From the NCBI GenBank assembly GCA_032622095.1, contig CP136066.1:108521319-108585318 (forward strand): a stretch of DNA of 64,000 bases, read 5' to 3'. The DNA comes from Siphonodentalium dalli. Lineage: Eukaryota; Mollusca; Scaphopoda; Gadilida; Siphonodentaliidae. The notes under the pieces were generated by a model. It worked only from the letters and a program-made list of their open reading frames with translations, did not search any database and was not told the origin of the DNA. Positions 22,140-32,497 of this stretch are shown here, in pieces (the stretch's first letter is position 1; every line of letters begins with the position of its first letter). The translations under genes were made by a program, and so were the position numbers.

Positions 22140-23435
22140 TTAATGGAGGGAGGAGGTGGTATCATAAAGAATATTATCATTACTACGAAAAACAGGTTGT
22201 GTAACATCAGAGTGTGAAGACAATAGTAATACTGTTCTAGTAACTTCTATTTGGTTATCTTTTTTAGAAAATATGATCACACAGCACCCTTTATTACATG
22301 TGGGCAGTTGGGTGGGTTGAGGGTTATAGCAGTGTCTGATCATTACCTAAAAAAACAGGTAGCATAAAAAGGTAGCATAATATAAGAGAGTAGGAAGACA
22401 ATAGTAATACTGTTAAATACTGCTTTGGTTATATTTACAGACTATGATCATAGCATGGGTATTAATTGTTCTATTGGTTGTGGGGATTTGGGTTTGGTAT
22501 TAAGTGGTTATGACAGTGAAAGTGAGGACTTCTAACACAGAGATAATGTGGGATATAAAAGAACATTATCATTAGACATAACATCACAGGGTGGAAGAAA
22601 CCATCACACACTTTATTACTTGTGGGGAGTTGGGAGGGTGGTGGTTTGGCGGTGCAAGTCAGTACTGCTAAAAAAGGTGTGTGGGAACATTATCATATTA
22701 CACATACGTCGCAGAGAGAGAGACAAGGCATTTAGGTACCCTGCTGGACAAAACAAGTGTTCACTTAACTGCGGTGCGACTACACCGCAGATCCACCGGC
22801 TAACTACAGTTGGGCCGCCATGTACTTGCCATTTGGCCATGGTGTAGTTGCCGCTGTGTACATTCATTAAACTGAAAAAAGATGATACAAACCAGAAATC
22901 TAACCATGGTGTACATGCCGTCCGGCCGCAGTGTAGTTGCCGTTCGCCCGTGGTGTACTTGCCGTTCGGTCGCAGTGTACTTGCCGTTCGGCCCGCGGTG
23001 CTCAACTGCAGTTACAAACTCTGACACCGCGGCCAAACAGCAAATACACCGCAGTGGCAATGGACACTTGTTTTGTCCAGCGGGGTATTAAATACTGTTA
23101 ACTGCTGCTTGGCCATCTTTTACAATTGAAGATCACAAAAAACCCTTAATTGCCTACGGAGAGTCGCATGATTGGGAATGGTGGTTTATGGCAGTTTATG
23201 GCAGTGCATGGTAGCCTGAATATTATCACTCAAAAAACAGGTAGTATAACATTACAGAGAGGGAAGACAATAGTAATAATGTTAACGGCTGGTTGAATAT
23301 CGTCAACAATTTATGATCGCAACACACCCTTTATTGAATGTGGGGAGTTGGGTGGGCTGGGAAAAAATAGCAGTGGAGGTCAGAACATTATCATTACCTA
23401 AAAAAAACAAGTTGAATAACATACCGGTGTAACAG
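22140..23435 (+). repeat. Tandem array of a ~180-bp unit, about 5 copies
   Basis: Recurring blocks are GAACATTATCATTACCTAAA, AACAGGTWGYATAACAT, GAAGACAATAGTAATACTGT, TTTATTACATGTGGGGAGTT-like and GGGTGGGTTG. Copies start near 22165, 22345, 22555, 23095 and 23226. A separate TA-flanked element (22739-23085) interrupts the fourth. No unit keeps an open frame; it is a local diverged satellite. Confidence 0.75.
22739..23085. mobile_element. TA-flanked element with internal GC-rich minisatellite
   Basis: The inverted ends CCCTGCTGGACAAAACAAGT and ACTTGTTTTGTCCAGCGGGG are bounded by TA (22737-22738, 23086-23087). Inside, a minisatellite repeats CCGTTCGGCCGCAGTGTACT-like motifs between about 22800 and 23010. 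Two smaller inverted pairs lie near the ends (CTGCGGTG/CACCGCAG). It is much more GC-rich than its surroundings. The 129- and 86-codon minus-strand frames are read through the minisatellite and have no domain. Confidence 0.8.
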
Positions 23436-24112
23436 GATATCTCTCCCCCCCCTGGATATCTCCCCCCCCCCACCCTGGATATCTTCCCCCCCCCCCCCCC
23501 ATGGTCAACTAAAAAATAATTTCACTCATTTGATATCGTTTGGTTCTGAAATGGCCAGAAAAATGTTTTTTGAGATTAAAAAAAAATATATATTAATTTT
23601 TTTTTTATTTAAAAACAAAAAGTGACAAAATTATTGTTTTCACGAATTTGATTGTCTGTTCATTGACCCGAAAAATGTTTTTTTTTAATTCAATTTTTTT
23701 CTTTTCTTTCAAATGTCCAGGCTTGGATATTCCATCCCCAATCAGCACCTACATGACAAAAAAATCATCTTATGGTTTTATCGCTTATTTTGTATTTTGC
23801 TTTATATATTCATGAGTCAGGGTTTGGGGTGGGGGGAAGATGTCCAGGTCATGATATCTCCCCCCCCCCCCCACCCAGCACCTACATGACAAAAAAATAA
23901 TCTTATGGTTTTATCGCTCGTTTTACTTTATATAGTCATGAAACAGCAAGAAATTAACTTCTTCTGAGAACAAGTTGTTTGAGTCAGGGTTTGGGTGGGT
24001 GGGGGGGAAGATGTCCAGGTCAGGATATCTTTCCCCCCCCCCCCCCCCCACCCAGCACCTACATGACAAAAAAATAATCTTATGGTTTTATCGCTTGTTT
24101 TGCTTTATATAG
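23436..24112 (+). repeat. C- and G-tract-rich tandem repeats
   Basis: A unit with CAGCACCTACATGACAAAAA and TTATGGTTTTATCGCTTGTT recurs at about 23738, 23876 and 24052. Each is preceded by ATATCT plus a C tract of 10-17 nt, and upstream of two of them a G-rich GTTTGGGTGGGTGGGGGG-type block can pair with the C tract. No coding sequence. The tracts are likely to be length-variable and assembly-sensitive. Confidence 0.8.
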
Positions 24113-24859
24113 TCACTAGAAGGTGACCCGACTTCGTCCGGGCTTTGACCTTGAATTGACCATTTTGAAGGTCAGGGTCAGGTGGGGTAACGATTTGACC
24201 CGTCCAAAACACTGCCCGGACAAAAGTACCCGCGACAAAAGTACCCGTCGAAATCCATCCGATTTTACCCGATTTGACCTCGAACTGATCATTTTGAAGG
24301 TCAAGGTCAGGTCGGGGTCACGACTTGACCCGTCCAATACACTCAGTGGACAAAAGTAACCCTACTTATCAAATTTCGTCAAAATCCCATCAAAATTCGC
24401 GATTTGACCTTGAATTGACCCAATTTCAAGGTCAAGGTCACGTCACACGGTCAAATGAATAGGCTTATCAGACTCCCCATACGAAAGTATCCCTAGACAC
24501 TAATTTTCATCGAAATCCCGTGATATTCGGGCGTTTGACCTTGAAATGACCCAATTTCAAGGTCAAGGTCATGTCGCACGTGCAAATTAATAGGCCTATG
24601 CCACTCCCCGGCCGAAAATACCCTCACATACCAAGTTTCATTGAAATCCCATGATATTCGGGCGTTTGACCTTGAAATTACCCGATTTCAAGGTCAATGT
24701 CGCGTCGCACGGGCAAATTAATAGGCCTATGCCAGTCCCCGGCCGGAAATACCCCCACATACAAAGTTTCATCGAAATCGGCTCAGCCGTTTTCGAGTTC
24801 ATCGCGAACACACACACCACATGCACACAGACAGATCTTCCAAAATATATAATAGACTA
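24113..24859 (+). repeat. Family K unit 1
   Basis: The head ACTAGAAGGTGACCCGACTT is followed by CGTCCGGGC. The body is made of repeated TTTGACCTTGAAWTGACC...TTCAAGGTCAAGGTCA inverted pairs, and the tail is GTTTCATCGAAATCGG then CACACAGACAGATCTTCC and AAAATATATAATAGACTAG. Tail and head of adjacent units share CTAG. All frames here are read through the inverted pairs. The element class is unresolved. Confidence 0.8.
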
Positions 24860-25872
24860 GCCGATGAGCCCGACGTTGTCCGGGCTATTCAAAAACCAAA
24901 TTTCAAGTCGATAGCTCTACCCGTTTCCAAGATCTGGTCTGCGCATGCGCGAAGCTGGCGTCGCACGGGCTCGGCAACCCGATAAAATTCGTATCCGGGG
25001 CAAGATACATTCACATACCAAATTTCAAGTCGATAGCTCCACCCGTTTCCGAGATCTGGTCTGCGCGAAGCTGGCGTCGCACGGGCTCGGCGACCCGATA
25101 AAATTCGTATCCGGGGCAAGATACATTCACATAGCAAATTTCAAGTCGATAGCTCCACCCGTTTCCGAGATCTCGTCTGCACATGCGCGAAGCGGGCGCC
25201 GCACGGGCTCGCCAATACGACGTTGACGACCGCCTGGTCAAACTACACACATGTACCAAGTTTCGTCCCGATCGGTCGAGAATCGTAGATTTGTATCAAT
25301 GACATACATACAGACATACAGACAGACAGACAGACAGAGGTCTTCAAAATATATAGGAGACTAGCCGATGAGCCTGACGTTGTCCGGGCTATTCAAAAAC
25401 CAAATTTCAAGTCGATAGCTCCACCCGTTTCCGAGATCTGGTCTGCGCATGCGCGAAGCTTGCGTCGCACGGGCTCGGCGACCCGATAAAATTTGTATCC
25501 GGGGCAAGATACATTCACATACCAAATTTCAAGTCGATAGCTCCACCCGTTTCCGAGATCTTGTCTGCGCATGCGCGAAGCTTGCGTCGCACGGGCTCGG
25601 CGACCCGATAAAATTCGTATCCGGGGCAAGATACATTCACATAGCAAATTTCAAGTCGATAGCTCCACCCGTTTCCGAGATCTGGTCTGCACATGTGCGA
25701 GCTTGCGTCGCACGGGCTCGGCGACCCGATAAAATTTGTATCCGGGGCAAGATACATTCACATACCAAATTTCAAAATATATAGGAGACTAGCCGATGAG
25801 CCCGACGTTGTCCGGGCTAGTCAAAAAATTTCAAGTCGATAGCTCCATCCGTTTCCGAGATCTCGTCTGCGC
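24855..25872 (+). repeat. Family K subtype 2, ~120-bp minisatellite blocks
   Basis: Two full units and the head of a third each start CTAGCCGATGAGCCYGACGT. The full units contain three or four ~120-bp submonomers: AAATTTCAAGTCGATAGCTC, CACCCGTTTCCGAGATCT, TGCGCATGCGCGAAGC and CCCGATAAAATTYGTATCCG. TGCGCATGCGCG occurs at 24940, 25444 and 25566. Tails end with ACAGACAGACAG and AAAATATATAGGAGACTAG. No coding function; the several 80-110-codon frames are periodic shadows of the submonomer. Confidence 0.82.
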
Positions 25873-26346
25873 AAATCTCTAGGATTAAAAATCTCTAGGA
25901 TGAAAAGTCGAAAAGGGTTAATAACTCTGTCAAAAAATAATTTTTCCGTCATCTATAAACATGTTGCACATCTTCAATATATGGGCAACAATATTCTGAA
26001 GTTTCAAATCTCTAGGATGAAAACTGTGGGAGGAGTTGATTACACCATGAAGGTACCCTCATACTGAAAATTATAAAAAATGTTGAAATTTTCTAAGTCG
26101 AAAAGGGTTAATAACTCTGTCAAAAAATAATTTTTCCGTCATCTATATACATGTTGCACATCTTCAATATATGAGCAACAATATTCTGAAGTTTCAAATC
26201 TCTGGGATGAAATCTGTAGGAGGAGATGATTACACCATGAAGGTACTCAAAAAGTGTGACGGACGGACGAACGGACGGACGGACGACGGACGGACCCCGT
26301 TTCTATAGTCCCCCAAAAATAAATTTTTCGGGGGACAAATATAAAT
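25873..26346 (+). repeat. M-type repeat, two internal copies, GACGG tail
   Basis: Two ~200-bp copies share AGTCGAAAAGGGTTAATAAC, TTTTTCCGTCATCTATA and ATGTTGCACATCTTCAATAT, ending with an ACGGACGGACGGACGACGG run and a CCCCCAAAAATAAATTTTTC block. It separates family K subtype 2 from the second K cluster. The same core appears at 43080-43290. Confidence 0.7.
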
Positions 26347-29294
26347 CACTAGAAGGTGACCCGACATCGTCCGGGCTTTGACCTTGAATTGTCTATTTTG
26401 AAGGCCAAGGTCAAGTGGGGTCACGATTTGACCCGTCCAAAACACAGTGCCCGAACAAAACTACCCGACAAAAGTACCCGTCGAAATCCATCCGGTTTTA
26501 CCCGATTTGACCTTGAATTGACCATTTTGAAGGTCAAGGTCAGGTGGGGTCAAACACCAACACCCCAAAAATGGTGGAAATCGGCCCAGCGGATACCGGG
26601 AAATCGGCCCAGCGGATACCGAGATACCCTATGCATCAAATTTCGTCCGTAAAAATCCGCCAGTTTAACCCGATTTGATTTCCACTGAAGTATATAAACG
26701 CGCCTCAAGTTTCAACGTAAAGATAAATTACCATCGGTGCCCGAGATATCGCCAAGACGTCTGAAACAGTCAAATGCATCGGCCGGGTATGAGTTAATGT
26801 GATCTAACTTTATGACCTCTAACGACGTCATAGAAGTTACGCATTGTTTTTACCCTGATAGAAGATCGTACCACTTCTTCTTAATAATTGAGGCAGATAA
26901 CTAAAACGGATACATACATATTATATATCGTTGGAAAGAGGAAACACGAAAGATTCTCATAGTGTCATTATTATGACTGGCATGTTATTATTCGCGCTGT
27001 TTCGAATCGATTTGTAAGCACCGAACTGAAATATATTAGCGCAAAACGGCGTAAAAACAGATTTGACCTCGGCACGTGAAAAGTTGACCTCGCACGGACA
27101 AATTAATAGGCCTATGTTAGTCCTGACCCCGAAAATACCCCCACATACCAAGTTTCATCGAAATCGGCTGGGCCATTTTCGAGTCCATCGATTACACACA
27201 AACACACAAACAAACAGATCTTCCAAAATATATAATAGACTAGAAGGTGACCCGACTTCGTCCGGGCTTTGACCTTGAATTGTCCATTTTGAAGGTCAAG
27301 GTCAAGTGGGGTCACGATTTGACCAGTCCAAAAACACTGCCCGGACAAAAGTACCCCGGTTTTACCCGATTTGACCTTGAATTGATCATTTTGAAGGTCA
27401 AGGTCTGGTCGGGTCACGATTGGACCCGTCCAAAACAATCAGTGGACAAAACTAACCCCACGTATCAAATTTCGTCGAAATCTCATCAAAATTGGCGATT
27501 TGACCTTGAAGTTACCCAATTTCAAGGTCAAGGTCACGTTGCACGGGCAAATGAATATGCTTATGAGACTCGCCATAAGAAAGTACCCCGACATACCAAG
27601 TTTCATCGAAATCCCGTGATATTCGGGCGTTTGACCTTGAAATGACCAGATTTCAAGGTCAAGGTCATGTCGCATGGACAAATTAATATGCCTATGTTCG
27701 TCCCCGGCCGAAAATACCCCCACATACCAAGTTTCATCGAAATCGGGTGGGACGTTTTCGAGTTCATCGCGAACACACACACAGACAGACAGACAGATCT
27801 TCCAAAATATATAATAGACTAGAAGGTGACCCGACTTCGTCCGGGCTATTAAAAAACCAAATTTCAAGTCGATTGCTCCACCCGTTTCCTAGATCTGGTC
27901 TGCGCATGCGCAAAGCTGGTGTCGCACGGTGCTCGGCGACCCGATAAAATTTGTATCCGGGGCAAGATACATTCACATACCAAATTTAAAGTCAATATCT
28001 CAACCCGTTTCCGAGATCTCGTCTGCGCATGGGCGAAGCTGGCGTCGCACGTGCTCGGCGACCCGATAAAATTCGTATCCGGGGCAAGATACATTCACAT
28101 ACCAAATTTCAAGTCGATAGCTACACCCGTTACCGAGATATATAGCCCAATGTCATTTGCGGATACCTCGGCCGGTGATGAGTTAACGCGACACAGTCAA
28201 ATGCATCGGCAGGGTGAGAGTTAACGTAATCTAACTTTATGACCTCTGACGACGTCATAGAATTTACGCATTGATTTTATCCTGATAAAAGATCGCACCA
28301 CTTGTACCTAATAATTGAGGCAGATAACTAAAACGGATACATACATATTATATATCGTTGGAAAGATGAAGCCACACAGATTCTAACCGTGCAAATTATA
28401 TGACTGGCAATTTATTATTCGCGCTATATCGTATCGATTTGTGAGCACCGAACTGAAATATATTAGCGCAAAACGGCGTAAAAACAGATTTGACCTCCGC
28501 ACGTGAAAAGTTGACCTCGCACGGACAAATAAATATGCCTATGTTCGTCTCCGGCCGAAAATACCCTAAAATACCAAATTTCATCGAAATTGGCTTAGTC
28601 GTTTTCGAGTCCATCGATTTCAAACACACAAACAAACACATACACACACAGATCTTTCAAAATATATAATAGACTAGAAGGTGACCCGACTTCGTCCGGG
28701 CTTTGACCTTGAATTGTCCATTTTGAAGGTCAAGGTCAAGTGGGGTAACAATTTGACCAGTCCAAAACACTGCCCGGACAAAAGTACCCGACAAACGTGC
28801 CCGTCGAAATCCATCCGGTTTTACCCGATTTGACCTTGAATTGATCATTTTGAAGGTCAAGGTCTGGTCGGGGTCACGATTGGACCCGTCCAAAACAATC
28901 GGTGAACAAAAGTAACCCAACGTATCAAATTTCGTCGAAATCCCATCAAAATTGGCGATTTGACCTTGAAGTTACCCGATTTCAAGGTCAAGGTCACGTC
29001 GCACGGGCAAATGAATATGCTTATGAGACTCGCCATAAGAAAGTACCCCCACATACCAAGTTTCATCGAAATCCCGTGATATTCGGGCGTTTGACCTTGA
29101 AATGACCCGATTTCAAGGTCAAGGTGACGTCGCACGGACAAATTAATATGCCTATGTTCGTCCCCGGCCGAAAATACCCCCACATACCAAGTTTCATCGA
29201 AATCGGTTGGGACGTTTTCGAGTTCATCGCGAACACACACACAGACACACAGACACACAGACAGACACACAGATCTTCCAAAATATATAATAGA
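26347..29294 (+). repeat. Family K tandem cluster, higher-order period ~1.45 kb
   Basis: Heads reading CTAGAAGGTGACCCGAC occur at about 26350, 27239, 27823 and 28675, each directly after a tail AAAATATATAATAGA (except the first). Units 2 and 4 match one another. Units 1 and 3 share a ~450-bp block with GCATCGGCCGGGTATGAGTT-like sequence, GACGACGTCATAGAA and CGTTGGAAAGA. The order therefore alternates with a repeat distance of 1436-1475 bp. TCAAGGTCA occurs many times. The many 60-140-codon frames on both strands arise from the inverted GACCTTGAA/TTCAAGGTC pairs and are not genes. Confidence 0.8.
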
Positions 29295-29366
29295 TTACTG
29301 AAAAGGGAGCCGGCAATATAATATATTTAACTTTCATCATTGAATGTAGAGAGATAGATATCCCAT

Positions 29367-29517
29367 CAAGCCTTGAAATAGTGTGTCTGTCATTTGCAGA
29401 ATGAGGTTCCCAGAGGGTGAATTTAGTGATGCTACCCCGCATAGCGGACTAGCATCACCAAATTCACCCTCTGGGGACCTCATTCTGCAAATGACAGGCA
29501 CCCTATTTCAAGGCTTG
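29367..29517. mobile_element. Family F short hairpin form, copy 3
   Basis: The ends are CAAGCCTTGAAATAGTGTG and its partner CTATTTCAAGGCTTG, with a perfect 8-bp duplication TATCCCAT (29359-29366, 29518-29525). The 151-bp element is a single near-perfect hairpin with arms TGCAGAATGAGGTTCCCAGA and complement. It looks like a full F element after loss of the spacer and one hairpin. Confidence 0.92.
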
Positions 29518-29525
29518 TATCCCAT

Positions 29526-30557
29526 AACCCTACATTGACAGCAGGCCTAAGTATAATTATGCGTTCCTGATGTATTGCTTCAATACTACCTTTAGAGTGA
29601 TGTCGGATATGGAAAACTGCATGTATGCTTTCATGATCGTTAGTAAGTGTCCTTCAATTTGTGTTGTACCAGTTGGTGATGTCACCTCAAAATGAGATCT
29701 CAGTGTGTACAGGTGAGAACTGAGAAGACAGTCAAACCCAATAAACACTAGTTGTATCATCTGTATCTGGAATATCTTGAATAGCAACTTTGCATAACAA
29801 TGTGTCCCACAACTACAAGTAGCAATTTCTTGCAAAGGGGCATATATTTGTGGTTGTGATGACACCTTGCATGGTTTCAAATATTTTACCGATTGGTTCA
29901 TAGAACCTATTAAATTGCCAGTATGTCCAAAAAGATGTTATTTGACTATAACAGACATTTAGGAACACATGCATTTACTTGTGATTATGCTGATAAATCA
30001 TGAGTAACTTTCCAACTAAAATAACTGCCAATGTCCTGATCAGGTTCCCAAAGTTTTTATGAATGTGTTCATGTTTATAACATGCACCTGGAACTATTTA
30101 TATTGGAGTCGCACCATAGGACACAGTGATTTCCGTAACATTGTATCGAAAATAGGAGACATTAGATGGATACCACAAATAAAACATTGTTAGAAGGCTC
30201 AACATAATCTTCTTTATTTCATAAATTTATAATGTTACCAGTATGTGTTTGTGATAAACAATAATAAACCAAATCACTATGTGACTGAAAACACCATATT
30301 AAAGCATTGAAGACAATATACCACAGACAATGTCTAAAGCAAAACATGAGTTTGTACAGATGACATCCTAATTAAGTTACCTTATATTTAAATAATAGGC
30401 TATCTCTTGTTTTAAGCAATAATAATTTCAACCCTCAATTTCATGAATACAAATTATTCAACATATTTATATGATATAGATATGATGAAAACATGACTTT
30501 AGGATAGACAAGGGCTGGAGGATGTAACACCAAGCGAGTCACCGCTTATATTAAGTA
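29526..30557. other. Single-copy-looking interval with an unrecognised ORF
   Basis: I find no repeat shared with the rest of the window here, which is unusual for this region. A 114-codon open frame on the minus strand (29557-29901) includes CSCGTHCYAKLLFKIF and SPTGTTQIEGHLL. I recognise no domain and see no clear splice context. It could be chance or an exon of an unknown host gene; low confidence either way. Confidence 0.3.
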
Positions 30558-30831
30558 CAGTAATGCCCTAAATAATCGACTCCTTAACCACAGCAGAATT
30601 ATGGGTAATTTTTCAGGATTTAGTTGGAAATATGGCTTGTTGGCATTCATCGGAAAGCTCTCAGTGAGAGCTTGCCGATGAATGGCAGCAAGCCATATTT
30701 CCAACTAAATCCTGAAAAATTTCAGTGAGAGCCTTCCGATGAATGGCAGCAAGCCATATTTCCGACTAAATCCTGAAAAATTTCCCATAATTCTGCTGTG
30801 GTTAAGGAGTCGATTATTTAGGGCATTACTG
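30558..30831. mobile_element. Family A hairpin MITE, copy 7, with duplicated right arm
   Basis: CAGTAATGCCC to GGGCATTACTG on TA sites. After the normal central hairpin, the segment AGTGAGAGCYTBCCGATGAA to CTAAATCCTGAAAAATTTC occurs twice in tandem (about 30671-30725 and 30724-30783). The copy is thus 274 bp with one left arm and one and a half right arms. This unequal fold is unique among the copies here. Confidence 0.9.
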
Positions 30832-30961
30832 TAATCTCCTCAGAAAAGAAGAAAGGCATGCAGAGTATATATAGAAGGAGCAAATGGCAACAGGCAGAGT
30901 TGAAGAAAATAGGTTGTAGATGAGCAAACATTTCAGAAAAGATTGAGTAAGACTATCTCTC

Positions 30962-31000
30962 TTAACCCTTTCTATAAATAGATTCTCCCACCAAGTTAAA
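30962..31000 (-). mobile_element. Family C terminal fragment
   Basis: TTAACCCTTTCTATAAATAG followed by ATTCTCCCACC matches the right terminus of family C in reverse. Only about 35 bp remain before unrelated sequence. Confidence 0.45.
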
Positions 31001-31440
31001 AAAAAAGACAGTCAATGACTGTGGAGTCGCTCACCTGACTGCAAAGACTGAGAAGACTGTAACTCTGAAGACTAAAACAGTCAGTAATTGGTCAAAATGA
31101 CTTAAGACAAGTAGATCTAAACAGGGACATAGCTGGCAGATCTTCGTTGAGCAGAGGCCTTCACATTGAAATTTCTAAATGCACACCGCTGACAAATCTT
31201 CAACACCCTACCCTTTTTAAACAAGACAACCAGACCACAGTCCTAAGTTCACAAAACTCCTTTCGCACATCCCTCTTATGTTGGAATTTTACAACTGGTA
31301 CTTCAACCTCTAAAATTTTTGGAAATTTCAACCTGACATCCCCTATAAAGTTAACGAGAGGCCAATCACGATCGGCAGATGTTTAACCCATACCCATACC
31401 TAACGATTAGCTATTTTCAGCCAAAACACTATATCTACAG
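31001..31440. other. Repeat-like start, otherwise unassigned
   Basis: 31010-31050 reads CAGTCAATGACTGTGGAGTC then GCTCACCTGACTGC, similar in layout to the family E left end (GTCAATGACACTGTAGCTCA). ACAAGTAGATCTAAACAGGG near 31109 resembles 55316-55335. This suggests the left part of a related repeat whose right end would be GTGAGCTAA, as at 55750. The 79-codon frame at 31147 is unsupported. Confidence 0.35.
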
Positions 31441-32497
31441 CAGGCCTTTCCATTAGTCTAATTTGGGGACACCGATCAAACCTGCCGGACCATGGTTCCG
31501 GCAGGTTTGCGGAAATTTGAGATTTCAAGACCACGAAACGCCATTTCCTGGCTTCTCAGACATTAATAAATATCTATTTCAACCTAATTGTATTGAAGAT
31601 TTGATACTGTAATCTTTCATTTCTAGTCCATTTCAGAGCAATATACAAGGTCACATCCAGAAAATTGTTTCATACAGTACCATTTACAGAATTGGATATC
31701 AAACTCATCATCCCAAAACACTTTTTGACTTTATTCTTGTGCATAATTCTAATATATTATTAAGTCAATTATTTAATAAATATAATTTTAGTATCTAATT
31801 CTTGTTGTTGAATGTGTTCAAAATTATGTGAACTTAAGTGCTAATGTAACTTATGTATATTGTGACAAAGTCGGAGTCACTGGTAGTGGTACTTGTAGGC
31901 CTAGTACTAGACGTTGAGGCCCCAGGTTGAGAGGTTGTTGAACTTGAAGTAGGTCTAGTGACTGTGACAGTCGGCTCAGAGTGAGAGTCAGTTAAAATCT
32001 CACTTTCAGTTTCAGTGAAATTTTCACTTTCAGTTTCCTTCGTTTTGTCAGTTTCGCCAGCGGCAATGTTTGTAAAGAAGGATGCTATGGGCGCAGTTTG
32101 ACTGTCCTCTTTTCGTTTGCGTTTGGAAGAGTATGTACCGCCCGTTTTATTGTGAGACTTGCCACTTGTTCGAGGCCTCCCTCGCGAACTCATGATTATT
32201 TTCAATATTTTGATTCTAAAATCATCGCTAACCAAGTTGAAACATTCGTATCTTTCCCAGACAGAAGAGTGTGATAATTTCAAAGAGGGGTAATTCACTA
32301 TTAAATTAGAACTCGCATTCCGCGTTTTACAATGTTCCGATTTTGATTTCCATTTCCGTTTCCGATCGAAAAATAAAAATGTGTTTAGTCTGTCAAAAAC
32401 ATCGATAAAACAATAAAACAAACTCTTATTTTGGGGACTTTGTCGTAATTTGGGGACACCGGTAACCGGCTTGAATTTGGGGGAATGATAAGGCCTG
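31441..32497 (-). mobile_element. hAT-like element with a transposase-like N-terminal ORF
   Basis: The ends are CAGGCCTTTCCATT and AATGATAAGGCCTG, imperfect inverted repeats, with CTACAG directly repeated outside (31435-31440, 32498-32503). The direct motif AATTTGGGGACACCG occurs just inside both ends, and CCTGCCGGACCATGG pairs with its complement near 31480-31505. The 1057-bp interior carries one open frame on the minus strand, described separately. It is too short for a full hAT transposase, so this is a deletion derivative. The TSD is only 6 of 8 bp in register, so the superfamily call is provisional. Confidence 0.6.
31834..32193 (-). CDS. Putative DNA-binding N-terminal fragment of a transposase-like protein
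   Basis: The frame is open from 32421, but the Met at 32193 (purine at -3) is the better start and gives 119 residues. Residues 1-12 hold an AT-hook core (SSRGRPRTSGK) and residues ~24-28 a basic KRKRK patch, a likely nuclear signal. These are followed by TAPIASFF, then ~75 residues very rich in Ser, Thr and Glu, ending without a catalytic domain. A basic stretch plus a ..I.SFF motif near the N-terminus is familiar from hAT/ZMYM-type proteins, and a PIP-box-like reading of TAPIASFF is also possible; both are inferences. It lies inside the hAT-like element at 31441-32497 and probably represents only its first exon or a deletion remnant. Confidence 0.45.
   Translation of the reverse strand: MSSRGRPRTSGKSHNKTGGTYSSKRKRKEDSQTAPIASFFTNIAAGETDKTKETESENFTETESEILTDSHSEPTVTVTRPTSSSTTSQPGASTSSTRPTSTTTSDSDFVTIYISYIST

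Noticed and set aside
22616-23091. Overlapping 69-129-codon ORFs on both strands as Cys-rich small proteins
   Set aside because: Periodic composition comes from the GC-rich minisatellite of the TA-flanked element, in several frames at once.
24889-29270. Many 60-142-codon ORFs with repeated peptide motifs as a gene family
   Set aside because: They occur in several frames on both strands and track the 120-bp submonomers and the GACCTTGAA/TTCAAGGTC pairs of family K. None has a consistent start or a domain.
32194-32421. Longer N-terminal extension of the AT-hook protein
   Set aside because: The extra 76 residues are low-complexity and hydrophobic-aromatic, unlike the rest, and the downstream Met at 32193 has the better initiation context.
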